Shown: in pieces, positions 23,754 through 34,190 of the stretch | Layout: every line of letters begins with the position of its first letter | Numbering within the stretch: the stretch's first letter is position 1 | Source: Ashinkailepas kermadecensis | Lineage: Eukaryota; Arthropoda; Thecostraca; Neolepadidae | Assembly: GCA_034440615.1 (NCBI GenBank) | Contig: JAOTOM010005108.1 | Span: 558,001 to 622,000 of the forward strand | Direction: 5' to 3' | DNA length: 64,000 nt | Program-made: the position numbers and the translations under genes | The notes under the pieces: generated by a model | What the model was told of the DNA's origin: nothing | Seen by the model: only the letters and a program-made list of their open reading frames with translations | Database searches by the model: none

Positions 23754-24163
23754 ACCCTATGCCCGCATCACTAAGCGAATTTTGTTGAAACACTCCGCCA
23801 ATTTATCCGAAGAAATCTCAGTCAGAATTATTTACGTTAAGTTACGCCATATTTTTCAAAATTATTCGCTCCCTTTGTGGAGATTTCTACGTTTCAAATT
23901 CGGCTCGAGGTTCACACAGTAGTTCCCACACACAGTATTCAAAACACGGTAGGTACACAGCACAATTATGCAATTTTAAAACAGTTCTAAGCGGTCAAAA
24001 TCCGGAAATGGTATTTTAAAAGGATGTTGGATTTTGCTCGGACTTACGTAAATGAAGCGGAAGACGTTTCCTTCCCCATCCGTGCTGAAACGGCGTGATT
24101 GAAGGTCCAGTTGGTGTTCATCTAGATGGGCTTGCAGAAAGTCGTAGAAATTCTCGCAGAAAG

Positions 24164-24180
24164 TCCGCGTCGAGGCACCA
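24164..24180 (-). other. primer-binding site of the LTR element
   Basis: TGGTGCCTCGACGCGGA on the minus strand, two bases after the end of the 5' LTR. It starts with TGG, the complement of a tRNA CCA end. I could not assign the tRNA. Confidence 0.7.
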
Positions 24181-24182
24181 CT

Positions 24183-24726
24183 TGTAGGAAAGTTCCTATA
24201 TCGGCTTGAGTGATAGTCTAATGAACTTCTCGTCTCGATAACCCCGGTTGTGAAAGCACCAATGTCCTTTTAGCTACCTGTATTTGCACTGCAGCACTCG
24301 TACGCACACACGAGACAGTTAGACGTAGTACAGAACTTTCTTCCCTATGAAGGAAAGCCGTGATATTGCCTTTATATGAATTTAGAGGCCGAATTTAGAT
24401 GGAAAGTTAGCGCGCGCCAGACCGTCCAACACAGAGGTCCGCTCGCCAAGAGTGTCCAACCGCGACTCTCTGCCGGGCGCGCGGCCGCTGGCGACGTCCG
24501 AAGACCACCGGTCGCTTATTGGTTGAGACTTCAGAAACGCCCATTTACGTCACATCCCTGTTCTGGAATGATCGAGTGCCTTCCAGACCGGGGAAGTTGG
24601 CCTGCATTTAGTGATGGTAGCGATGTCACATTTACGGTATACTTTTACAATCTGTAGGTTTACGGGATTATTTCAATTACAGTTACGGGATAGCCAAAAG
24701 TATAATTTGATATGAACTCTGTTACA
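24183..24726 (-). repeat. 5' LTR, complete, abutting a kinase exon
   Basis: On the minus strand it begins TGTAACAGAG and ends TTTCCTACA, a TGTA...TACA boundary. The first base after the host codon sequence CGG CGC A is the LTR T. The LTR then supplies GT AACA at the position of the exon's splice donor. Confidence 0.88.
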
Positions 24727-24868
24727 TGCGCCGCAATGGCCGCCACCAGGTGGCCAGCGCGATGTTGGTCCGATTGGGGTGCAGCACCACCTTGTTCCTG
24801 CACCTGTAGATCTTGCGCTGACGCTGCAGCCGGGACGACCGGGTGACCAGCGGATCCTCCAGCTTCAC
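24726..24868 (-). CDS. PKN: PKN C2-like domain exon (end), donor inside LTR
   Basis: A 143-bp exon (47 codons + 2). It encodes VKLEDPLVTRSSRLQRQRKIY and ends NIALATWWRPLRR. This matches the PKN C2-like C-terminal segment and the basic stretch after it (QRQKKIF ... NIATWGRLVRR). The acceptor is GTCGGCAG|GTG. The only phase-compatible donor I see is AT|GTAACA, where GT is bases 2-3 of the LTR; splicing to 14,833 restores frame as Met. Confidence 0.9.
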
Positions 24869-25361
24869 CTGCCGACGGAATGGTTGAAAAGAACGGCTGG
24901 AAAGCAGAGGCGCAGTCGAGGAGGGCAGGGGCCCTGGCGCGCACTTGCGACCGAAAATACACTAGATCAAACAAAAATGTTGAGATTTTCAACGCACAAA
25001 AACCGAATTTTCGGCGCGCTTTCATTGCGTTTTTTTTTGTTGGCAGCCATTCACCTTAGAAACATCCTGGCTGAGCCATTGTTGGAAGGGTTCAGTCGGC
25101 TGTGAAAACGTCAGTGTTCGTATCGAAGACTCCCATGTAAGTTGAATCACCTAATCTCAAAAGTTAAATGTATAATAATACAGCGAAGGGCCCTGTACCT
25201 GTATCAATGATAGTTGACATTGCACAGATTGCATGGTCTGAAACCGTGCGTGCAAATTATTCGAATTAAATACATGAGCAGGTTCACATCCAAGAAAGCA
25301 AAAAGCAGACTTCAAAGTTAGATATTGGGCACGCGTCCATTACGAAGTTGAATCGGGCGAC

Positions 25362-25490
25362 CTGCATAAATAGAAGTCCTCCGGGCTGCAGACGCAGAGT
25401 TAATTCTTCCGCCGTGAGCTCGATCAGCTCCTCCAGTTGCAGAACTTTGACCGCACACCGTCCCCGCCTGTCCCGCCAGAAGATATCCAC
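25362..25490 (-). CDS. PKN: PKN C2-like domain exon (middle, VDIFWRD)
   Basis: A 129-bp, 43-codon, phase 0-0 exon. The product is VDIFWRDRRGRCAVKVLQLE, then LTLRLQPGGLLFMQ. It aligns with the PKN C2 segment VxWRDxRxLCAVKxLRLE...LEPQGxLFAE. The acceptor is ACCCCAG|GTG and the donor CAG|GTCGCC is weak but lies at the conserved junction. The exon start seeds the 81-bp array that lies immediately upstream in the transcript direction. Confidence 0.92.
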
Positions 25491-26200
25491 CTGGGGTCAC
25501 AAAGCGTGAATAATATGTAACGCGAACAAGCTAGGTGCCATCCCACACCTCTCCGGCCAGAAGATGTTCACCTGGGGTCACAAAGCGTGAATAATATGTA
25601 ACGCGAACAAGCTAGGTGCCATCCCACACCTCTCCGGCCAGAAGATATCCACCTGGGGTCACAAAGCGTGAATAATATGTAGCGCGAACAAGCTAGGTGC
25701 CATCCCACACCTCTCCGGCCAGAAGATGTTCACCTGGGGTCACAAAGCGTGAATAATATGTAACGCGAACAAGCTAGGTGCCATCCCTCACCTCTCCGGC
25801 CAGAAGATATCCACCTGGGGTCACAAAGCGTGAATAATATGTAACGCGAACAAGCTAGGTGCCATCCCACACCTCTCCGGCCAGAAGATGTTCACCTGGG
25901 GTCACAAAGCGTGAATAATATGTAACGCGAACAAGCTAGGTGCCATCCCTCACCTCTCCGGCCAGAAGATGTCCACCTGGGGTCACAAAGCGTGAATAAT
26001 ATGTAACGCGAACAAGCTAAGTGCCATCCCTCACCTCTCCGGCCAGAAGATGTCCACCTGGGGTCACAAGGCGGGAATATTATGCAACGGGAACAAACTA
26101 GGTTCACAGCTCCCACCTCTCCCGCCAGACGATGTTCACCTGGGATCACAAGGCGTGAATATTATGTAACGCGAACAAGCTAGGTACAGATTCCCCATAG
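25470..26200. repeat. 81-bp exon-edge array (9 units) with decoy micro-exons
   Basis: CACCTGGGGTCAC recurs at 25,488, 25,569, 25,650, 25,731, 25,812, 25,893, 25,974, 26,055 and 26,137: 81-bp spacing (82 for the last). The first is the real exon acceptor. Every unit has, on the minus strand, CCAG|GTGGAYATCTTCTGG (or a variant), then GAGAG|GTGAGG or GTGTGG, i.e. a splice acceptor, about 23 nt of exon-like sequence and a potential donor. Units alternate GATATCC/GATGTTC, so the higher-order unit is 162 bp in the proximal part. Confidence 0.92.
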
Positions 26201-27221
26201 ATAGGCATAGGCGTAGGAACATGGGGGGGGAGGGGGGCAGGGGGGAAATGGTCCTCACACTTTTGAGACATTTAAATTTAATAAAAGGCAGCATGCACAC
26301 ATTTGAATATGTGAAAACGCTCGTGCAATCCATAACTAAATAGAAGTTGCACATATCACATGGTAGCACTTCATTTTTTAAGGCATACACACTTCGACAT
26401 GACTTTACGACAACGCAACTAATTCAGGAGTTGATGTAATGCAACAGATGTATGGATATTCACACCATATATTATGTTATGAAAGGACTATAAAACAGAT
26501 GATGTGCCAGCTAGTACCAAAATACATTCATACTAGAGTTTCACTGTGGTTCTTTTACTGTTAACATATTTAACATCGATTTCATTAATATTGCCTAGAG
26601 TAGAAAATTATAAAGGCTGAAGGCAGTAACGTAACACAATCAAGGTAAGACGTACACTTTGCAAGTGCAAGTTTCTTACCTTGATATTACATAGCCATGT
26701 ATTATATATAGCCTTACTCCTAGCTGCCATACACTTCAACATTTACATGTATTTTGAGCATTGAAGCATAAAATTACTGCCACGATGCATACATTGCGTG
26801 ACTGTAGTATAAAATAGAACGTAAACATTTCCACACTTCAATGGATTTTCACAGCTTAGCACAGCAGACCAATATCCAACCTTTTCAGTGAGATGCCTGG
26901 GTATTATCGGTGCTTGTATCCAACATAGCAAAATACTTATTTCCATCATTTATTATGGTAGCATAGAAAGAATAATGAGGTCCACAACCTATTATATTAA
27001 CTTCAAGTGTGAGAACGCCTGGCAGAATCCCAGAATCCCCGAGAGGATTAGGCGCTCGTGGTGCGACCTAACAAGGTCACACGAGGAGTGATATGAAGGG
27101 TGATGATGTGACGAGTAACGAGCGATGATTGTCATCTGACCTGAGAAGGCACATGACGAGCATGGCAACTGACCCGAATGGATCTTCAGCTGGGCAACTG
27201 CGTAGTGGCATTGACAGCACG
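26200..27221. other. intron, no gene seen
   Basis: A G-rich tract at 26,222-26,250 looks like a transposon end. The rest is ordinary AT-rich sequence. A near-palindrome of CTTGCAAG type occurs at 26,640-26,690. No exon seen. Confidence 0.45.
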
Positions 27222-27971
27222 TTAACACGCGCCCTGGGGGCTCTGGATTAGGGGGGGGCCCCTAAGTGGTCTGTAAGCTGGACATTGGGGTGGATGGGCA
27301 CGGTGTGAATCTTTGTGTGATTTTCGTGACCTTGGTATATCTCAGGTATGAGGTCGATTTGAAATTCCGGTTTTGGGGCGGCTTGTCATCGTTATGGATC
27401 GCTGTGATTGTGTTTAATGCTCAAAATGGGCATGATTGATGTCTTGGACATTACTAATGATGCAATGCGATGCTGACCCAAATTTGACCTCAGGTCCTTA
27501 TAGCACCACTTTATGTGTTACCTGTTTTACCGGAACCGGCCGCCCGCCCGACTGCTCCGTTGGGCAGCTCGAGCAATCGGCTTCGTGAAGAAGGGAGTGA
27601 AGACATGAATAAGTATGGAAACGCAATGACAAACAGTAAAAATGACAACCAACGTGCATTTATGGCACATCCGTTGATCGTTTGTCCATTAACCTGTCTG
27701 AACTTGACCTGACTTCCTTGGCCTACATGACCTTGAAACTATCGCATTCATATGCTCAACGTGTGTGTGCCTGAACACTCCTTTGTCGTATACTGGGCGC
27801 ATGGGTTTGTGGTCTGGCGCTGAAACATTTTTACTTTAGGGCCCCTAACTTGAAAATTTTCGGCCTTTCTTTTTTTGCTTTAAACGACGTGCCGTTCTTG
27901 GGTGGTATACCGAACATTGCGTTATCGACCGGTAAAATCTGGTTTTTGAAACGGGTGGGCCCCCCTGTTAA
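27222..27971 (-). mobile_element. TTAA-flanked MITE, copy 2 (reverse)
   Basis: It starts TTAACACGCGCCCTGG, the right end of copy 1 reversed, and ends at CCCCCCTGTTAA with a shortened terminal repeat. The interior is colinear in reverse with 10,499-11,427, including TTTGACCTCAGGTC at about 27,485 and a GCCGCCCGCCCGACTGCTCC block. Confidence 0.7.
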
Positions 27972-28343
27972 ACATTGCATTCAAATTATGTCGTTGAACA
28001 GAAATGGTTCGGTAAGATGGTGGTGCCATGGTATATGTAACAATCTCTGCTCAGCAAAGACACTGATCACAGAATCTATTCAATGAAGACATTTTGATTA
28101 AAAGTACCAAACACCGACTTACAACGGAGTCTACTACCAAGGCATTTCATCGTCTAGTGATGTGTACGTCCAGGCTGAGATTTAAGAACCCTGAAGATAT
28201 TAAGATGAATTTAGGCCAATTGCAGGGTGTATATTTCTGAACACTACTTCTGGTGCAAGCAGTTAAATGGGCATAGGAAAGTCGATTTTGTGCGATGTAC
28301 TCCATAGACGTCATGGTTAAGCTATACAATCATTGGGGCATGC
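27972..28343. other. intron, nothing recognised
   Basis: Short non-coding spacer between the TTAA element and the 21-bp satellite block. Confidence 0.45.
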
Positions 28344-30750
28344 GCATTGGCGTACCGAAGGGAGGGGGCATTGGAGCAGTCCCCCTCCCCATGAGAGGTT
28401 GTGGGCCCCAAACAATTGCGCCTGGGTTCGAAAAAATAGCGCCAGACTCCCTAAAAATCATGCTGGTGTCGCCAACAATCGCACCGGGGTCTATCAAAAT
28501 AACTTTGGAGCCGCCAAAAGTCGCGCAAGGATCCCTGAAAATGAGGCTGGGGCCTCCCAAAATCCCACCAAGGCCCCTGAAAATCACATTGAATGCCTAA
28601 AAAATCGTCCCGGGACCCTAAAGATGACGCTGATGGCTCCAAAATGTGGGATCGGGTCCCTGAAAATACAGTTGGACCTCAAAACGTCGCGCCGGGACCC
28701 CGATAAGTCGCGCCAGGGCCTCATGAAATCACGCTAAGGCCTTCAAGGGTTGGACCCTCCCCTGTAAATCACGCTGGGGGCCAAAAAGTTTCTCCGTACC
28801 CCCAGAAAATGACGCCAGGGCCCGAAAAAGACTGGCCAGGCTCTCAAAATCACGCTGGGTCCAAAAAGGTCGGGCCGGGACCCCTGATAATCGCGCTGGG
28901 GGCACAAAATGTTTGACCAGGGCACCTGAAAACAACGCTGGGAGCGGAAAATGTCGTGCCGTGGTCCTTGAAAATCACTATAGGGGCCGCAGAAAGACTG
29001 TCTAGACCGCAGAAAATCATGCTGGGGCTCAAAAGTTCACGCCTGGGCCCAGAAAATCACGCTAGAGGCCGAACAAAATCGTGCCGTGGTTCTTGAAAAT
29101 CACAACGGGGACTCAAAACGTTGGGCCGGGGCCACTGAAATTCACGCTGACCCTGAAGGTACCAAAACGTCGCAAATTCCCCTGAAAATCACGCCAGGGG
29201 CTTGACAGGTTGCACCGGGGCCTCAAAAGTCTCATCGGGAACACCCAATAAATGAAGCTGGGACAGTAATTGAAGCCGGGGAAAAAACAGTTTGGACATG
29301 GAAAATCACTCTGGGCTCCTAGCGGTCGATAAAGAAGACACCAGGTGTTGCGCCCCCAAAGACGTGTCGAGGCCACTAGAACTCTGGATAGGCATCCCAA
29401 CAAATGAAGACATGGTCCAAAAATCGCACTTGGACCCAAAAACGTCGCGCCGCTGCCATTGTAAATCACATTAGGGGCCCAAAAAGTCCCACCGGAGCCC
29501 CACAAGTCGCAGCTGGCCTGCCAAAAATCAATTCCTACCCGGAGTGTTACTATACGACCACAAATATTGCTTCAGACCCCAAAAACGCGCATGGCCCCGG
29601 AAAAGAAGCGCCTTGGAGCACGGAAAGAAATGCACCGGGAGACCGAAGAATCGTACCGGGGCCCAAAAATATCGCGCAAGTGGCTTACAAAAAATACAAG
29701 TCGATCGCCAAAAATCAAAAAAGGACTCCATCCAGTCGACCCGAGCACCGGAAAATCCAAAACAAGCCCCAAAAGAAAGTTCTCCAACGGGCCTTTTTAC
29801 TCTGAAGGGTGCCATCGGCTGAAAAAAAAACTCGTTGAGCAGCCGCAGTGGCATACCAATGGCAAATGCCCCCCCCCCCCCACATCCTGAAGAGGTAGAC
29901 ATCCAAGAACCCAAGAATCGCGTTTGGGCCACGAAAAATGGTTCTGGGGCCCCATAAATTTGCCTCGGGGCCCCAAGAATTAGGGATTATAAATAAATGC
30001 AACGGGCACTAATAAACTTGCACCGTACCCGAAAATTTGCGTCGGGGAACGCGAAACTCGCACTAGGGCCCAGATAAGTACAACACGCTCCTCGAACTAG
30101 CGCCAAGCCCACCAAATATCGCGCTTTGGACCCAACATTCCTGCCAGTAGTCCCATCAATCCTGGTCGGGGCATCAAAAATTGCCCACGGGGCTCCCGAA
30201 AATTGGCGTCGGTGGTCCCAGCTAAGCACAGCGTGGCCCCAAAATCGCATCTAAACCCGACAAAGATCAAGCCGGAGCCCTTCAAAATAGAGATTTCGAA
30301 AAATAAATGTCCGAGCCAGGAAGGTCGCTCCTTAGCTCAAACATAACACCAGATGCCTTAACAAATCGCATACGGCACCGAAAAACGTACCGGAGCTCGA
30401 AAAATCGCCGCGGGACACAAAAAGAAATGTCGCCAGGGGCCCGAAAAAATGAGGCCGTGGTTCGGACTTTACATAATTCAGAAGTCAACAAAAATTGCGT
30501 CGAGCCCCGAAAACTGGCGTCGGATCCCCCCGGAATCACGCGCCTGGGCCCGAAAGGTCGCGAAGGGACCCCGATAAATTATACCGGAGCCCCCAATATC
30601 GTGATGGGGTCCACAAATGTGAGTGAGGAACCCCAAATAAACACAGGGGGATCCTAAGAGCACAACTGGAGGACGGAAATGCACCTGGCCTTCCAAAGCG
30701 TACCGACTCTGGCAAAAAGCGGCAGGGCCTTAACATCCATACACATTTGT
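28344..30750. repeat. degenerate 21-bp satellite, left block
   Basis: About 110 diverged units of roughly 21 bp, with consensus close to AAAATCGCGCCGGGGCCCC. The left edge (28,344-28,390) has a CATTGGCGTACC end and C/G runs, like a transposon terminus. Because 21 is a multiple of three and the unit lacks stops, many frames on both strands remain open for over 100 codons and show 7-residue periodicity. The block is reverse-complementary in kind to 38,170-39,990. Confidence 0.8.
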
Positions 30751-30764
30751 TTAAAAAAGCACAC

Positions 30765-33700
30765 GAACGTGTCCATGATATTAGCAACGCATTTGCATTC
30801 GCATTCAGCATCCTATTCGCATACTCTCCGATTTCGTTCATTTTTCAGGATATGATCTTTGTCGCTTGCAAAAGTAAGGCAAACAACAATTATCCAGTAG
30901 GACGAGCAGTTCGATCTCCAGGGGTCAAGAAAGGTCATTCGGGTCAAAAACGGGGTACCGCATAAAATTCAATGTGATTCACTTGGCCGAATGATTCCAA
31001 CGCCTAGATGTCCGCTGTCCATCAAAGATGCAGCACATCGAATTACGTGACCTTCAATGTCACAGTTTGACCCCAGGTCACCAAGGTTGGCTTTACTCAT
31101 GTACTATATATATTTACGGGGTACCGAATACAATCATTTTGACACATTGGACATACCTGATATTTGCAGTGATAGTCTACATAGCACGTACATAGAGCAC
31201 ATCGATCAAAATCACCCATTATGGTCACGGATTCATCACTGTTCGCCAGAAAAAAATGTCCAAAAATTGCAAATATACCAAATTCTTGTGTACCCGATAA
31301 TATTGTGTATCGAATAATTCCTTCCTAAGTACATTAATCGGATGAGCATTAGCACCAAATAATCTCTCATCGCACAAGAAAGCAGCACATCCAAGCATGT
31401 CATCTTCACGGTCACCATTTGACCTCAGGGTAACGAAGACTTTAACATTACACCTTATGGGAAATTCACGGGGTACCGAATAACATTTTCCTGAATACAT
31501 TTATCGGATGGAAATTAGCGCCGGATAATCGCCCATCAAGCAAGGAAGTAGCACATCCGAACAAGTGACCTGAAAGATCAGCGTTTAACCTCAGGTCCGT
31601 TTTGATGAAATTCAGATAATGAAAGTGGTCCACTGGGATACCGTATGTGGGCCAAACGAAGCATTGAATGTAAACTATCTCAACACTGATGCATGCACTA
31701 TAAATACAAGAAGCAGCACACCGCGTGACCTGACCTCTATCTATGATGCATTTCATCAGGTAGCGCTATCATCCCATTGAGCAACGCATTCAGAAACGCA
31801 TTCACCAATATCATCCGATTCGTCTGAAAATTTGGCACAACCTTCGCAGGCATCACTAAACGATTTGTTTTGCTGCGACAAACCATGCCTTCAGAGGCGA
31901 AAAGGTCAGAGAGGTCAAATTTGGGTACCGCATAACTTGCCGGATAATTCACTTATTGGAATGATCCAAACGTTTGTGCCACCGCTATCACGGTGGCATG
32001 CAGCACACCAAGTCAACTGGTCACTCGAGGTCACCATTTGACCTCAGGTCAACGAAGACTTTAACATTACACCCTATGGGAATATCACGGGGTACCGAAT
32101 GACATTTTTCTGAATACATTTATCATACTAAATGGTTCGTCGTAGCAAAAAGCAACCTTAGCAACCTTAGCAACCAAACAAAAAAGCCTGCGAAGGTTGT
32201 GTCAAATTTTCAGACGAATCGGGTGATATTGGCGTATGCGTTTCTGAATGCGTTGCTCAATGGGATGCTAGCGCTACCTGATGAAATGCATCATCGATAG
32301 AGGCCAGGTCACACGGTGTGCTGCTTCTGGTATTGATAGTGCATGCATCAGTGATGAGATAGTCTACATTCAATGCTTCGTTTGGCACACATGCGGTACC
32401 CCAGTGGACCACTTTCATTATCTGAATTTCATCAAAACGGACCTGAGGTCAAACGCTGACCTTGCAGGTCACATGCTCGGATGTGCTGCTTCCTTGCTCG
32501 ATGGGCGATTATCCGGCGCTAATATCCATCCGATAAATGTATTCAGGAAAATGTTATTCGGTACCCCGTGATTTTCAAATAGGGTGTAATGTCAAAGTCT
32601 TTGTTGACCTGAGGTCAAATGGTGACTCGAGTGACAAGTTGACTTGGTGTGCTGCATGCCACCGTGATAGCGGTGGCACAAGCGTTTGAATCACTCCACT
32701 AAATTAATTATCCGGCAAGTTATGCGGTACCACAAATTTGACCTCGCTGACCTTTTCACCTCTGAAGGCTAAAGGGTTCGTCGTAGGACAAACAATCGTT
32801 TGGTGATGCATGCACGGGTATGCCTGCGAAGGTTGTGTCAAAATTTTCAGACGAATCGGAGGATATTTGTGAATGCGTTTCTGAATGCGTTGCTGAATGA
32901 CTGATCTTTTATGTCTTTTATGTCTTTATGAATGGGATGCTAGTGCTACCTGATGAAATGCGTCATCGATAGAGGTCAGGTCACGCGGTGTGCTGTTTTT
33001 TGCATTGATAGTGCATGCATCAGTGTTGAGATAGTCTACATTGAATGCTTCGTTTGCCCACATGTGTTACCCCAGTGACCACCTTCATTTTCTGAATTTC
33101 GTCAAACCTGACCAGAGGTCAAACGCTGACCTTGTAGGTCACATGCTCAGATGTGCTGCTTCCTTGCTCGGTGGGCGACTATTCGGCGCTAATATCCATC
33201 CGATAAATGTATTCAGGAAAATGTTATTCGGTGCCCCGCGATTTTCTCATTGGGTGTAAGGTTAAAATCTTCGTTGACCTGAGGTCAAATGGTGACCTCG
33301 AGTGACAAGTTGACTTGGTGTGCTGCATGCTACCGTGATACCGGTGCCACAAACGTTTGAATCATTTCAATAAGTGTGGTGACCGTGAAGGTGACATGCT
33401 TGGATGTGCTGCTTTCTTGTGCGATGGGAGATTATTTGGCGCTAATGCCCATCCGATCAATTTATTTAAGAAGGTATTATTCGGTACCCCGTAGATGGCA
33501 ATAGTGCACGGTCAAAACAATATACTGTGAACATAGGTCAAACTATGAGATTGTAGGTCTTACGCTTCAATGTGCTGCATCCATGAGCCATGCCCAATGT
33601 CTGGGTGTTATTTCGTTGTGCCAAGTAAAATTTTGCGGAAATCATCGGGTACACACGAATTTGGCATATGTGCCATTTTGGGGACTTTTTGGCGAACGGT

Positions 33701-34190
33701 GATGAATCCGTGTCTATAATGGGTGATTTTGATCGATGTGCTCTATGTACGTGCTACCTGCACTATCATCTGCAAAAATCAGGTATATCCAATGTGTCAC
33801 CATGATTTTATTCGGTACCCCGTAAATAGATATAGTACATGAGTAAAACCAACTTTGGTGACCAGGGGTCAAACTGTGACATTGAAGGTCACGTAATTAG
33901 ATGTGCTGCATCTTTGATGGACAGCGGACATCTAGGCATTTGAATCATTCGGCTAAGTGAAACACGTTGAATATTATGCGGTACCCCGCTTTTGACCCGA
34001 ATGACCTATCTTGACCCCTGGAGGTTGAACTGCTCGTTCTACTGGATAATTGTTGTTTGCCTTACTTTTGCAAGCGTTAAAAATCATATCCTGAAAAAAA
34101 TGAACGAAATCGGAGAGTATGCGAGTAGGATGCTGAATGCGAATGCGAATGCGAATGCGTTGCTAATATAATGGACATCACACGAACACC
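30765..34190. repeat. palindromic core of GGTACC / AGGTCA modules
   Basis: The left arm (30,765-32,150) and right arm (32,190-34,190) are inverted copies with a centre near 32,170. For example, the segments at 30,890 and 34,050, at 31,060 and 33,890, and at 31,650 and 32,380 match in reverse. The right arm also has an internal tandem duplication (32,190-32,800 and 32,818-33,370). Modules are punctuated by CGGGGTACCG or its complement about every 150-350 bp, and contain TGACCTSAGGTCA motifs. No coding content. Confidence 0.75.

Larger units (their letters stand above)
16245..24726 (-). mobile_element. Gypsy-type LTR retrotransposon, degraded
   Basis: An 8.5-kb element in the same sense as the kinase gene. 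The 5' LTR lies at 24,183-24,726 and a truncated 3' LTR at 16,245-16,740. By eye they differ at about 15 of ~497 aligned positions, so insertion is fairly recent. The order gag, protease, RT, RNase H, integrase with a GPY/F-like C-terminal module is that of Gypsy (Metaviridae) elements; no envelope gene was recognised. Several stops and frame breaks mean the copy is inactive. About 1.5 kb between the last open frame and the 3' LTR is non-coding and GC-rich (17,060-17,800). Confidence 0.93.

Noticed and set aside
25470..26200. CRISPR array
   Set aside because: Repeats are contiguous tandem units copying an exon start, without unique spacers, in a eukaryotic gene.
28330..30700. Several 85-134 codon frames with 7-residue repeats
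   Set aside because: By-product of the 21-bp satellite; frames overlap on both strands and lack any domain. Kept only as a satellite observation.
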